DNA of 13,280 nt, taken from Bacillota bacterium. Lineage in GTDB: Bacteria; Bacillota; Clostridia; Clostridiales; Clostridiaceae. Below the pieces are notes generated by a model that was given only the letters and a program-made list of their open reading frames with translations, searched no databases and had not been told where the DNA came from. The DNA lies in assembly GCA_023440105.1 (NCBI GenBank), contig JAEXSY010000057.1, positions 1 through 13,280 of the forward strand, in the 5' to 3' direction. Each line of letters opens with the position of its first letter. Position 1 is the stretch's first letter. The translations under genes were made by a program, and so were the position numbers. This document shows, in pieces, positions 1 through 6,482 of the stretch.

Positions 1-8
1 ACCTCCTT
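1..8 (-). promoter_or_regulatory. Shine-Dalgarno of a gene beyond the left edge
   Basis: The minus strand reads AAGGAGGT at positions 8 to 1, a near-perfect Shine-Dalgarno sequence. The start codon it serves must lie just outside the window. The gene is not visible. The leader upstream (riboswitch and Rex-like site) suggests a gene of lysine synthesis or transport, possibly also redox controlled. Confidence 0.7.
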
Positions 9-9
9 C

Positions 10-27
10 TTGTTAAAAATTTAACAA
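10..27. promoter_or_regulatory. Rex-type redox repressor operator
   Basis: The sequence TTGTTAAAAATTTAACAA is a perfect 8+2+8 palindrome. It matches exactly the TTGTTAANNNNTTAACAA consensus known for the NADH-sensing repressor Rex in Clostridia. It ends two bases before the Shine-Dalgarno of the off-edge minus-strand gene, so bound protein could block elongating polymerase. That Rex binds here is an inference. The palindrome could instead act as an RNA hairpin next to the ribosome binding site. Confidence 0.6.
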
Positions 28-50
28 ATGGAGAGATGGATATATTCCAT
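21..50 (-). other. possible 9-codon leader ORF
   Basis: On the minus strand GGGAGG (60 to 55) is followed after four bases by ATG (50 to 48), which opens the peptide MEYIHLSIC and stops at TAA (23 to 21). It lies between the riboswitch terminator and the real ribosome binding site of the off-edge gene, and its stop is inside the Rex-like palindrome. It may be a translated leader or chance. There is no further support. Confidence 0.2.
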
Positions 51-85
51 TTATCCTCCCTGTCCCTTTTTAACTGACTAAAGTG

Positions 86-119
86 AAAAAATAAAAAGCA
101 CTGAAATCCTCAGTGCTTT
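86..119 (-). terminator. intrinsic terminator of the lysine riboswitch expression platform
   Basis: Read on the minus strand, AAAGCACTGA (119-110) pairs perfectly with TCAGTGCTTT (104-95) around a 5-nt loop and is followed by TTATTTTTT (94-86). It lies about 45 nt downstream of the aptamer. The segment 110-102 can also pair with 160-152 (AGGATTTCA with TGAAATCCT, 9 bp). That would take the top of the 3' arm and act as an antiterminator, as expected for transcriptional riboswitch control. Confidence 0.8.
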
Positions 120-163
120 AAAGCCATATATAAATGCTATAAATGCAATGAAGGATTTCATTA

Positions 164-338
164 CATAAATAGCGCTCCGCAGGGCCTGCGGCAAAAATAA
201 AGCTGTATACTTTATTTCCAAGAGTGAGCAAAGAAGCCTGCTTCAATCTTTCGGCAAATAAACCCTTCTCTTATGACATCGAGAGCTGCTTCTCTTAGCA
301 TTCATAAGGTACACTGTTTACCTGCGCCTCTACTTATG
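164..338 (-). ncRNA. lysine riboswitch (L-box) aptamer
   Basis: Minus-strand RNA of about 175 nt, the usual size for an L-box. The closing helix P1 is CATAAGTA (338-331) with TATTTATG (171-164). After P1 comes GAGGCGC, then the P2 arm with sub-hairpins, the conserved GCCGAA (255-250), P3 (250-220, a 10-bp stem with one mismatch and one bulge), CTTGG, P4 (AAATAAAG 217-210 with CTTTATTT 202-195), P5 (CCGCAG 191-186 with CTGCGG 182-177) and GGAGCGCTAT. The five-helix order and the GAGGCGC, GCCGAA and GGAG-GCTAT landmarks match what I recall of the Bacillus lysC L-box. One landmark deviates: AGTG where AGTA is usual. A terminator with an alternative antiterminator pairing follows, so high lysine should stop transcription of the off-edge gene. 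Confidence 0.8.
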
Positions 339-363
339 GTTTATTATTCAATTACTTATTACC

Positions 364-392
364 ATTATATTCAAAGTCTTAACAATTGTAAA
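364..392 (-). promoter_or_regulatory. promoter of the riboswitch leader
   Basis: The minus strand has TTTACA (392-387), a 17-bp spacer and a perfect TATAAT (369-364). Transcription would start near 357, about 20 nt before P1 of the riboswitch. The off-edge gene therefore has its own promoter and need not depend on read-through from the protease gene. Confidence 0.7.
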
Positions 393-421
393 CGATTTTC
401 AGTATATTTTTAACAAAAAAG

Positions 422-1267
422 TTAAATACTATTTTCGACATCATATTCCTCTTTCAAGATATAATTCCTTTTGGAAGTTCCCATATGTCGAAGTTTAATG
501 AGACAGAAGACAGTGATGAGAATACCTCCAATAATATAAACAAAGGTTAGAATTCTATTGGTATATAAATAATTAGGTAATATTAACGAACCTAAAAGAT
601 TAAAAGAGCAATGAACTATTATAGGGGCCAACAGGGTTTTGGACCAATGGTAAACAGCTCCTAAGAGGAGGCCCAGTAGAAAAGCATAGATAAATTGAAG
701 CATATTTCCATGAGCTGCTCCAAAGATTAATCCCTGAATTATTAGGGCAGGTACAAAGGGCATAAACTTCTTAAATTCTCTATAAATCAGTCCTCTAAAT
801 AAAACTTCCTCAAAAAACGGTACCATTAAGGTTGTAACCATGACTCCAAAAACACTATCAGTGGTAGAGGTAATAGATTCCGATACCTCATTGTAGTCGG
901 GAAAGAAAGAAATCAGTGATGAGACCAAGATTCCTGCCAGTAAAGAGGTTGTGAGGGATAGGAGTAGGAGATAGAGAATAGGCTTCACCTCTAAGGACCT
1001 GAGGCTTATTTCCTTTATAAGTCTTCTTTTTCTTACACGAAAGATAATAAAGTATAGCCCTAAGGAAGTCAGGATGCTGAGAGCCATTATATAGCTCAAA
1101 TAATTATTAATAGATAGTAAAGCAGCCTCAGGGGTAATAGAGATTCCTCTTAACCCATTTAATATTGTATCGATAAAGACAAATAGAAAGATAAATACAA
1201 CCTGAAAGGCAAAATAAATAAAAAAGTAAATGGCAGATAAGCCCGCAGCTTTTAAGAATTTAGTCAT
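422..1267 (-). CDS. CPBP family intramembrane metalloprotease
   Basis: A 281-residue polytopic membrane protein of the CPBP (Abi/Rce1-like) glutamic or metal-dependent intramembrane protease family. The family hallmarks are visible: EEVLFRG at residues 153-159 (motif 1, EExxxR), FGAAHGN at 182-188 (motif 2, with His186) and a final H-x3-N at His219-Asn223. Hydrophobic segments lie near residues 10-35, 52-77, 97-122, 140-152, 170-185, 192-206 and 240-258. The ATG (1267-1265) follows an AGGAG about 5 nt upstream. The family processes prenylated proteins in eukaryotes, and bacteriocin precursors or immunity factors in Firmicutes. The substrate here is unknown, with no bacteriocin gene beside it. 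It is monocistronic, and the riboswitch leader follows on the same strand. A weak TTTAAC-N6-GTTAAA hairpin (409-426) overlaps its stop codon. Confidence 0.9.
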   Translation of the reverse strand: MTKFLKAAGLSAIYFFIYFAFQVVFIFLFVFIDTILNGLRGISITPEAALLSINNYLSYIMALSILTSLGLYFIIFRVRKRRLIKEISLRSLEVKPILYLLLLSLTTSLLAGILVSSLISFFPDYNEVSESITSTTDSVFGVMVTTLMVPFFEEVLFRGLIYREFKKFMPFVPALIIQGLIFGAAHGNMLQFIYAFLLGLLLGAVYHWSKTLLAPIIVHCSFNLLGSLILPNYLYTNRILTFVYIIGGILITVFCLIKLRHMGTSKRNYILKEEYDVENSI

Positions 1268-1637
1268 TTCAATGCTCCTCGCAAATAAGAATTTTCAATA
1301 GTAAAATCAATTTACAGATATTCTATATTCATTATATTGGATAAAAAAGTAAATTAGTAGTGGATTATCCTTGTAAAAACTTTGAGGCTTTAAAGAAAAT
1401 GATAAAAGTTCGTCAATAGGTTGATTTTATTCGTTTTTTTTGGTAGTATGTATTGGTTAACAGGAAAAATTAGCAGATAAATGAAAAAAATACGCACATT
1501 TACTTAATTGTATCAATAAAATGTACGACTATTTTTCTTCGGATGTAAAATTCTTGTTAATAAACTTATGGATTATATAAATAATATAAGAAGTAAGGAT
1601 ATTTGCCATGTATAAGTGGCTTTAAGGAGGAAACAAA
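1268..1637. other. 370-bp divergent intergenic region
   Basis: This very AT-rich spacer separates the minus-strand protease gene from purA. Apart from a likely purA promoter near 1554-1581 and a TATAAT on the minus strand near 1338-1333 that lacks a good -35 partner, I see no ORF, no RNA gene and no recognisable riboswitch. No convincing PurR box pair could be read. Confidence 0.5.
1554..1581 (+). promoter_or_regulatory. probable purA promoter
   Basis: TTGTTA (1554-1559), a 16-bp spacer and TATAAA (1576-1581) lie about 57 bp before the purA start codon. Both hexamers deviate from consensus and the region is AT-rich, so the assignment is tentative. A small GCCA/TGGC hairpin (1605-1620) precedes the ribosome binding site. 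Confidence 0.4.
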
Positions 1638-2915
1638 ATGTCAGCTTTTATAGTTTTAGGTGCCCAGTGGGGAGACGAAGGTAAAGGAAAGATGACAGAT
1701 TACTTAGCTGAGGAGGCTCAGGTAATAGTAAGGTATCAGGGAGGAAATAACGCAGGTCATACGGTAGAGGTAGGAGATAAGCAGTATAAGCTTCATCTGA
1801 TTCCTTCTGGTATACTACATGATGATAAGATAAATATAATAGGTAATGGTGTAGTAGTAGATCCCAAGGCTTTATTTGAAGAGATAAGCTATTTAGAAGG
1901 CTTAGGAATAAAGGTAACCCCTGAAAAGCTTGCTATAAGCGATAGAGCACATGTAATAATGCCTTATCATAAGGTACTGGATGTATTAAAGGAAAAAGCA
2001 AGGGGAAAGAATGATATTGGAACAACAGGAAAAGGAATTGGCCCCTGCTACACAGATAAATATGAGAGAACTGGAATAAGAATATGTGATTTAATCCATG
2101 AAGAGGTATTTAAGGAAAAGCTTCAGGATAATATAAATATTAAGAACCAATACATAACAAAGATCTATGAAGGTGAGCCTCTAAGCTTTGAGGAGATTTT
2201 TGAGGAATATAAGGCTTACGGAGAGAAGCTTAAACCTTTTGTAAAGGAAACTTCAGTAATGATATACGACAGTATATCTAATGATAAGCAGGTGCTATTT
2301 GAAGGAGCTCAGGGAATGCTCTTAGATATTGACTATGGAACATACCCTTATGTAACCTCCTCCAATACCACTGCAGGCGGTGTCAGCAGTGGAACAGGTA
2401 TAGGACCAAGACTTATAACCGATGCTGTTGGAATAGCTAAGGCTTATACCACAAGAGTTGGTAAGGGTCCCTTCCCTACAGAGCTTTTAGATGAAACTGG
2501 AGACTGGATAAGAGAAAAGGGTCATGAATATGGAGTGACTACAGGAAGATCAAGACGCTGTGGCTGGCTGGATTTAGTTATATTAAAGACTACAGCAAGG
2601 GTTTCTGCTTTAACAAGCCTCGTTGTGACAAAGATAGATACCTTAGCAGGCCTCGATAAGCTTAAGGTATGTGTAGGCTATGAATTTGATGGTCAGGTGA
2701 TAGATTACTTCCCAGCAAGTCTTGAGGACCTGGCAAAATGCAAGCCTATCTATGAGGAATTTGAAGGATGGGGCGAAGAGGTAGCAGAAGCTAGAAGCTA
2801 TGAAGAGCTTCCTGAAAATGCAAAGAAATACCTAAATAGAATAGAAGAGTTTACTGGCACAAGAATCTCAATAATATCCGTAGGACCAAAGAGAGACCAA
2901 ACTATAAGAAGGTGA
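1638..2915 (+). CDS. purA: adenylosuccinate synthase
   Basis: PurA joins IMP and aspartate using GTP to make adenylosuccinate, the first committed step from IMP to AMP, in the cytoplasm. The 425-residue protein carries the GDEGKGK loop at residues 12-18 with Asp13 and Lys16, the catalytic His41 in NNAGH, the IGTTGKGIGP segment near 127-136, GTYPYVTSSNTTAGG around 234-248 and the aspartate-binding TTGRSRR at 301-307. The ATG follows AAGGAGG with a short spacer. It stands alone, with no other purine genes nearby. The protein ends in SVGPKRDQTIRR. Its TGA stop lies inside the first copy of a 30-bp repeat that also ends two other genes here. Family members usually run a few residues further, so the repeat may have replaced the original tail. 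Confidence 0.97.
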   Translation: MSAFIVLGAQWGDEGKGKMTDYLAEEAQVIVRYQGGNNAGHTVEVGDKQYKLHLIPSGILHDDKINIIGNGVVVDPKALFEEISYLEGLGIKVTPEKLAISDRAHVIMPYHKVLDVLKEKARGKNDIGTTGKGIGPCYTDKYERTGIRICDLIHEEVFKEKLQDNINIKNQYITKIYEGEPLSFEEIFEEYKAYGEKLKPFVKETSVMIYDSISNDKQVLFEGAQGMLLDIDYGTYPYVTSSNTTAGGVSSGTGIGPRLITDAVGIAKAYTTRVGKGPFPTELLDETGDWIREKGHEYGVTTGRSRRCGWLDLVILKTTARVSALTSLVVTKIDTLAGLDKLKVCVGYEFDGQVIDYFPASLEDLAKCKPIYEEFEGWGEEVAEARSYEELPENAKKYLNRIEEFTGTRISIISVGPKRDQTIRR

Positions 2916-2939
2916 CAGGCACATGAGTTATGACTTATT
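2910..2939. repeat. 30-bp direct repeat, copy 1, at the 3' end of purA
   Basis: This is identical over 30 bases to 4981-5010. It begins AGGTGACAGGCAC and ends GAGTTATGACTTATT; flanking bases differ on both sides. It supplies the last Arg codon and the TGA stop of purA. The GGTGACAGGCAC core resembles dispersed short repeats that I recall from Firmicutes genomes, but this is from memory only. With copy 2 it brackets the DUF1858 and thioesterase genes. Confidence 0.95.
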
Positions 2940-2999
2940 ACCTACTTAAGCTATGAAATAAACATGAATAGCTAATTTAGTGTTATAGCTGCAAGTCTA

Positions 3000-3018
3000 A
3001 AATAATTGTTAATTATTT
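3000..3018 (+). terminator. weak AT hairpin after purA
   Basis: AAATAATT (3000-3007) and AATTATTT (3011-3018) form an 8-bp perfect stem with a 3-nt loop, all A-T pairs and no real U tract. It may mark the end of the purA transcript, but stability would be low. Confidence 0.25.
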
Positions 3019-3038
3019 CTTTCATACGATTACAGTAT

Positions 3039-3067
3039 TTGATTAAATCCATAATATACCTTATAAT
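3039..3067 (+). promoter_or_regulatory. promoter of the DUF1858 gene
   Basis: TTGATT (3039-3044), exactly 17 bp, then TATAAT (3062-3067), a near-consensus vegetative promoter. A short perfect hairpin, CTTACT-ATT-AGTAAG (3078-3092), lies at the start of the predicted transcript, before the ribosome binding site. Confidence 0.7.
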
Positions 3068-3115
3068 ATTACCATAACTTACTATTAGTAAGAATTATTA
3101 GATGGAGTGGATTTT

Positions 3116-3301
3116 ATGGAAATAACAAAGGATATGACTGTAGGGTATATAGTAATGCTGTATCCTGAAGCTATAGATGTGCTAACAGGTATGGGCTTAA
3201 CCTGCATTGGATGCCCTGCATCTCAAGTGGAAACTCTTGAGGAAGCTGCTATGGTACATGGATTAGACTTAGATGAAATGTTATATGAATTAAATAAATA
3301 A
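3116..3301 (+). CDS. DUF1858 domain-containing small protein
   Basis: A 61-residue acidic protein matching the DUF1858 family, also found as the N-terminal domain of some hybrid-cluster-like and DUF438 proteins. Visible features are the MTVGYIVMLYPEAIDVL helix-forming start, a CIGC pair (Cys30, Cys33) after GMGLTC, and the ETLEEAA-HGLD-LDEML end typical of the family. The paired cysteines suggest metal binding or redox chemistry, but no function is established. I place the start at the ATG at 3116, because GGAG (3104-3107) lies 8 nt before it. The upstream in-frame GTG at 3107 overlaps that ribosome binding site and is unlikely to be used. The gene has its own promoter and a strong terminator, so it is monocistronic. 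Confidence 0.9.
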   Translation: MEITKDMTVGYIVMLYPEAIDVLTGMGLTCIGCPASQVETLEEAAMVHGLDLDEMLYELNK

Positions 3302-3308
3302 GAGCTTT

Positions 3309-3360
3309 AAAGGATAGCAGGGACTGCATGAGCAATCTTCCTGCTATCCTTTTATTTTTT
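3309..3360 (+). terminator. intrinsic terminator of the DUF1858 gene
   Basis: AAAGGATAGCAGG (3309-3321) pairs perfectly over 13 bp with CCTGCTATCCTTT (3340-3352) around an 18-nt loop, followed by a T-rich tail (TATTTTTT). It starts 8 nt after the stop codon. Confidence 0.9.
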
Positions 3361-3473
3361 ATAAAAAACAGTGCTAATTTTCGGTGGTATTTTATTTGTA
3401 AGAACTATTTTTGAGGTTTAATTTATACTTTCTAAATTATATAATTAAATCAGCGGAGAGCGAGGGATAAGAT

Positions 3474-4226
3474 ATGAATGAAAATTTTTATACAAAGGAA
3501 TATGAAGTTAGATATTATGAAATAGATTCTAAGAAAAGACTTCTTAAGAGCTCTTTGATGAATTACTTTACGGATATAGCTACTATACACTCTATAGAAA
3601 GAGGTGTAGGAATAGATTATCTTGAAAAGAAAAGGCTGGGCTGGGTAATAAATAAGTATGATATAGAGCTTTTTCAGGAAGGCTATTATCTGGATAAGAT
3701 TAAGGTGTCCACGGAGGCCTATGGTTTTAGAAAGTATTTTGCCTATAGAACCTTCAAGGCTGAAGGAGAGAAGGATAATGAAATAGCCAGAGGAAACGCT
3801 TTATTTATGCTCATAGATATGGAAAAGAGAAAGATGACCCGCATAGGCGAGGAGATAATCAACGCCTATGGTATACCACCAGAAGAGACTAACAGACAGG
3901 TGAATTTTGAAAAGATAAAAGAGATAGAAACGGTGCATAATGAGATTGAGTTTCAGGTAAGGTACACAGATATAGATACCAATGGCCATGTAAATAATGT
4001 TAAGTATTTAGATTGGCTTATCGAAGCTATTCCCCCGGAAATAATTAATGAAAAAAGCCTCAGAAGAATTAAGATGGATTATATAAAGGAATGCTTATAT
4101 GGTGAAACTATCACCTCTAGAGTACAGCTTATAGAAGAGAAAGGCACAAGGGCTATTAAGGCAATTCATAGCATTATAAATGAAGAGGAAAAGGAAGTAA
4201 CCAGAGGAGAAACCTATTGGAGATAA
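3474..4226 (+). CDS. acyl-ACP thioesterase (FatA/FatB-like)
   Basis: A 250-residue double-hotdog protein of the acyl-ACP thioesterase family, which hydrolyses acyl-ACP to free fatty acid and holo-ACP in the cytoplasm. The first hotdog starts with EYEVRYYEIDSKKRLL and the second at FQVRYTDIDTNGHVNNVKYLDW. The catalytic motif is intact: Asp168, Asn170 and His172 in DIDTNGHVNN, then Glu206-Cys207 in KECLYGE, matching the Asp/Asn/His/Glu set and the neighbouring Cys of the plant FatB enzymes. The ATG follows GAGGG with 7 nt spacing. A TATAAT at 3440-3445 without a good -35 may be the promoter. A second thioesterase follows after 12 nt, so the two are likely co-transcribed. Which chain length it prefers cannot be read from the sequence. 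Confidence 0.88.
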   Translation: MNENFYTKEYEVRYYEIDSKKRLLKSSLMNYFTDIATIHSIERGVGIDYLEKKRLGWVINKYDIELFQEGYYLDKIKVSTEAYGFRKYFAYRTFKAEGEKDNEIARGNALFMLIDMEKRKMTRIGEEIINAYGIPPEETNRQVNFEKIKEIETVHNEIEFQVRYTDIDTNGHVNNVKYLDWLIEAIPPEIINEKSLRRIKMDYIKECLYGETITSRVQLIEEKGTRAIKAIHSIINEEEKEVTRGETYWR

Positions 4227-4238
4227 GGAGTGCTTAAG

Positions 4239-4997
4239 GTGCTTGAGGATAAATTTATCAAGGAATATCAGGTTTATTATAATGATGTAGATCAAAGAAA
4301 AAGACTTTACCCGGACAAGCTTTTAGAAATTTTCGCTGATAGCAATTTAAACCATGTAAAGCAAAAAAAGCTAAGTATAGAGGATTTATTGTATAGAGGT
4401 TATACCTACATGATACAGAAGTATCAGGTGGATTTTAAAAGACCTATTTATCTTGATGAGAAGATTACCATAGCTGCAGGATTATCTGCTGTTACCATAA
4501 ATAATCTCCACAGGAGTGCTGCTGCATACGATAGTGAAGGGAAATTATTAGCTGATAGTAGAGGATTGGTGTTTATTGTAGATACAAAAACCCGAAGGTC
4601 AGTTCCCGTACCGGATTTTGTTTATTCTTCCCTAAATATCAGCACTCCCAAGGAAAAATCTTTTCCTTTTGAAAAGATAGGAGAAATATCTAATGCTGAC
4701 TATGTAAAAGAGCTTCCAGTGATTTATAGGGATTTAGACTTAAATAATCATGTTACCAACAGTAAATACATAACCTGGGCCCTTGAGTCTCTGCCTAGGA
4801 GCTTCATACTAAATAACTTTCTTAGTAGGACAAGGATTCTATACATGAGGGAGGTCTTTTATGGGGACCTAATAACATCAAGGTCTCAGGTTATAAAAAA
4901 GGATAATGGTGAGAAGATGACCCTCCACGAGATAATAAACTCCTCAGGCACCATCACCACCAGAATAGAATGCACCTGGCAGGTGACAGGCACATGA
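4239..4997 (+). CDS. acyl-ACP thioesterase-like protein, divergent paralogue
   Basis: A second double-hotdog thioesterase, 252 residues, clearly related to the preceding gene but strongly diverged. It opens with EYQVYYNDVDQRKRLYP and has DLDLNNHVTNSKYITW as the catalytic motif. With this start, Asp167, Asn169, His171 and Glu205 are kept, while the Cys after the Glu is Val206 (MREVFYGD). That Cys is not thought essential in current models, so it may still be active, perhaps with another substrate. I chose the GTG at 4239, 8 nt after AAGGAG. The GTG at 4230 overlaps that ribosome binding site and would add three residues. The C-terminus is odd: the last four residues, VTGT, and the TGA are encoded by the second copy of the 30-bp repeat. 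It converges on the flavoprotein gene with 8 bp between stops and no clear terminator. Confidence 0.85.
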   Translation: MLEDKFIKEYQVYYNDVDQRKRLYPDKLLEIFADSNLNHVKQKKLSIEDLLYRGYTYMIQKYQVDFKRPIYLDEKITIAAGLSAVTINNLHRSAAAYDSEGKLLADSRGLVFIVDTKTRRSVPVPDFVYSSLNISTPKEKSFPFEKIGEISNADYVKELPVIYRDLDLNNHVTNSKYITWALESLPRSFILNNFLSRTRILYMREVFYGDLITSRSQVIKKDNGEKMTLHEIINSSGTITTRIECTWQVTGT

Positions 4998-5010
4998 GTT
5001 ATGACTTATT
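4981..5010. repeat. 30-bp direct repeat, copy 2, at two convergent gene ends
   Basis: Exact copy of 2910-2939 in the same orientation, about 2.07 kb away. On the plus strand it encodes the last four residues (VTGT) and stop of the second thioesterase. On the minus strand it contains the TAA stop (5008-5006) of the flavoprotein gene. The repeat is thus read in different frames at three gene ends. A small CACCT-GGC-AGGTG hairpin (4973-4985) overlaps its left edge. Confidence 0.95.
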
Positions 5011-6250
5011 TTGATATAGCTGCTACTGCGGTATAGGCGGAAGACCATGCCCACTGGAGGTTGAAGCCTCCGCAGTCGCCATCCACGTCCAGTATTTCAC
5101 CGCAGAAATAGAGATTTTTTATTAGCTTAGATTCTAGTGTTTCAGGGTTTATATCCTGAGTATCAACCCCGCCAGCAGTAACCTGGGAGTTATTAAAGCC
5201 GTTATTACCTATACAGGTGAAGGTCCATCCTTTTAATAGCTTAATTATATTTAGCTTCTCTTCATAGTCTAGGTCCCAGCAGGGCTTGTGGATATCCATA
5301 ACCCCAGCCTCTTTTAAAAGGGTAGTAATAAGCTTTTTATTTATTATTCCTATAAAAGCTTCATTAACACTCCTGTGGCCCATTAAGCCTAAGTGATTTT
5401 CTAAAAAATCCATGAGCTCCTTTTCACTATAGCCAGGGAACATATCTATCTTAATTCTTACCTCTTTGTTTGCTAGAAGACTTTTAGAAGCTATTCTGCT
5501 AAGCTGTAGTATTGGAGGGCCTGATATTCCGTAATCGGTGAAGAGAATCTCTCCGGCTTCCTTTCTTAAGACCTTACTATCTACAATAACCTCGCTAACT
5601 CCTACAAACTTAATTCCTGAAAGAGCTTTTAGCTGTGGATAGTTCAGCTTTAGCTGTACTAGCGCTGGTACAGGCTTTATAATACTATGACCTAGGGAAG
5701 CTGCCAAGGAAAAACCAGAACCATCGGAGCCAGTGCTGGGAAGTGAATTTCCTCCACAGGCCATGAGAAGTTTTCCACAGGTTAAGTGGGGAGTTTCCTG
5801 AGAGCTTGTGGATAGTTTAAAGGATTTTTTGGACAGGACTATATTTCTTACCTTAGAATTTAAATAAATAGGTATACCTCTATCCTCCACAGCAAACCTC
5901 AAGCGGTCTAAGACAGAAGAGGCCTGAAGAGACATAGGATACATCTTCCCTTCATCTAGTAAAGTGAGAGGAAGACCAATTCCCTGAAAGAAATTAATAG
6001 TATCCTGAGCTGTAAAGGTCTTAAGGGAATAGGAATAAAACCCTTCATTATCTGAATGGTACTCTCTAAAATCGCTGGAAATATATTTATTTGTAACATT
6101 ACAGCGGCCGTTTCCTGTGGTGAGTATCTTTTTCCCCACCCTGTCGGAGGCTTCAGCTATTGCCACATCTATGCCATAATCCTTTGCTAGTATAGCTGCC
6201 ATAAGACCGGAGGCTCCTCCCCCAATAATAATTAAATCATGATAACTCAT
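5006..6250 (-). CDS. HI0933/BaiN-family NAD(P)/FAD-dependent oxidoreductase
   Basis: A 414-residue flavoprotein of the HI0933 (YhiN/BaiN-like) family. The N-terminus has the dinucleotide-binding GGGASGLMAA (residues 10-19). It is followed by GKKILTTGNGRCNVTN (39-54), the signature that in this family contacts FAD. The C-terminus has CGEILDVDGDCGGFNLQW and AWSS, the second FAD-binding block. Length is normal for the family. Some relatives reduce C=C bonds in bile acid intermediates, but most have no proven substrate, so a specific reaction should not be assigned. The ATG (6250-6248) is preceded by GAGGGTT. It is transcribed alone, divergent from the CoA-binding protein gene and convergent with the thioesterases. 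Its stop codon is inside the 30-bp repeat. Confidence 0.92.
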   Translation of the reverse strand: MSYHDLIIIGGGASGLMAAILAKDYGIDVAIAEASDRVGKKILTTGNGRCNVTNKYISSDFREYHSDNEGFYSYSLKTFTAQDTINFFQGIGLPLTLLDEGKMYPMSLQASSVLDRLRFAVEDRGIPIYLNSKVRNIVLSKKSFKLSTSSQETPHLTCGKLLMACGGNSLPSTGSDGSGFSLAASLGHSIIKPVPALVQLKLNYPQLKALSGIKFVGVSEVIVDSKVLRKEAGEILFTDYGISGPPILQLSRIASKSLLANKEVRIKIDMFPGYSEKELMDFLENHLGLMGHRSVNEAFIGIINKKLITTLLKEAGVMDIHKPCWDLDYEEKLNIIKLLKGWTFTCIGNNGFNNSQVTAGGVDTQDINPETLESKLIKNLYFCGEILDVDGDCGGFNLQWAWSSAYTAVAAISK

Positions 6251-6381
6251 AGTAACCCTCAGCTTTCTATCTATAGTAATTATTAATTCAATCTTATACT
6301 CAATATTTAACTTATGTCCATTCTAGCATAGTTCACTTCTTAAAAACTATAAGAGATCCTTGTAAATAGAGCCGAAACAAA

Positions 6382-6407
6382 AATTTATTATATATTAATA
6401 ATAAATT
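6382..6407. repeat. AT-rich inverted repeat in a divergent promoter region
   Basis: AATTTATTAT (6382-6391) and ATAATAAATT (6398-6407) form a perfect 10-bp inverted repeat with a 6-bp centre. It lies between two divergent genes, about 25 bp before a TATAAT at 6432-6437. It could be an operator, but AT-rich inverted repeats arise easily in such DNA. Confidence 0.4.
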
Positions 6408-6431
6408 AAAGGAAGGAATATTAATATTCAG

Positions 6432-6437
6432 TATAAT
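6432..6437 (+). promoter_or_regulatory. -10 element of the CoA-binding protein gene
   Basis: A perfect TATAAT lies 46 bp before the start codon of the next gene. No convincing -35 hexamer is found at 16-18 bp, so only the -10 is called. Confidence 0.4.
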
Positions 6438-6482
6438 ATAGGGTATTATGTAATTAGAAGCCTATTAAGGAGGGAAGAAAAT

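Noticed and set aside
409..426. Terminator after the CPBP protease gene
   Set aside because: The 6-bp stem is weak, its T run is in the loop and no U tract follows, so it was only mentioned with the gene.
1400..1440. PurR box pair upstream of purA
   Set aside because: Two TTCG-containing stretches partly resemble PurBoxes, but both are in the same orientation, far from the promoter, and miss key bases.
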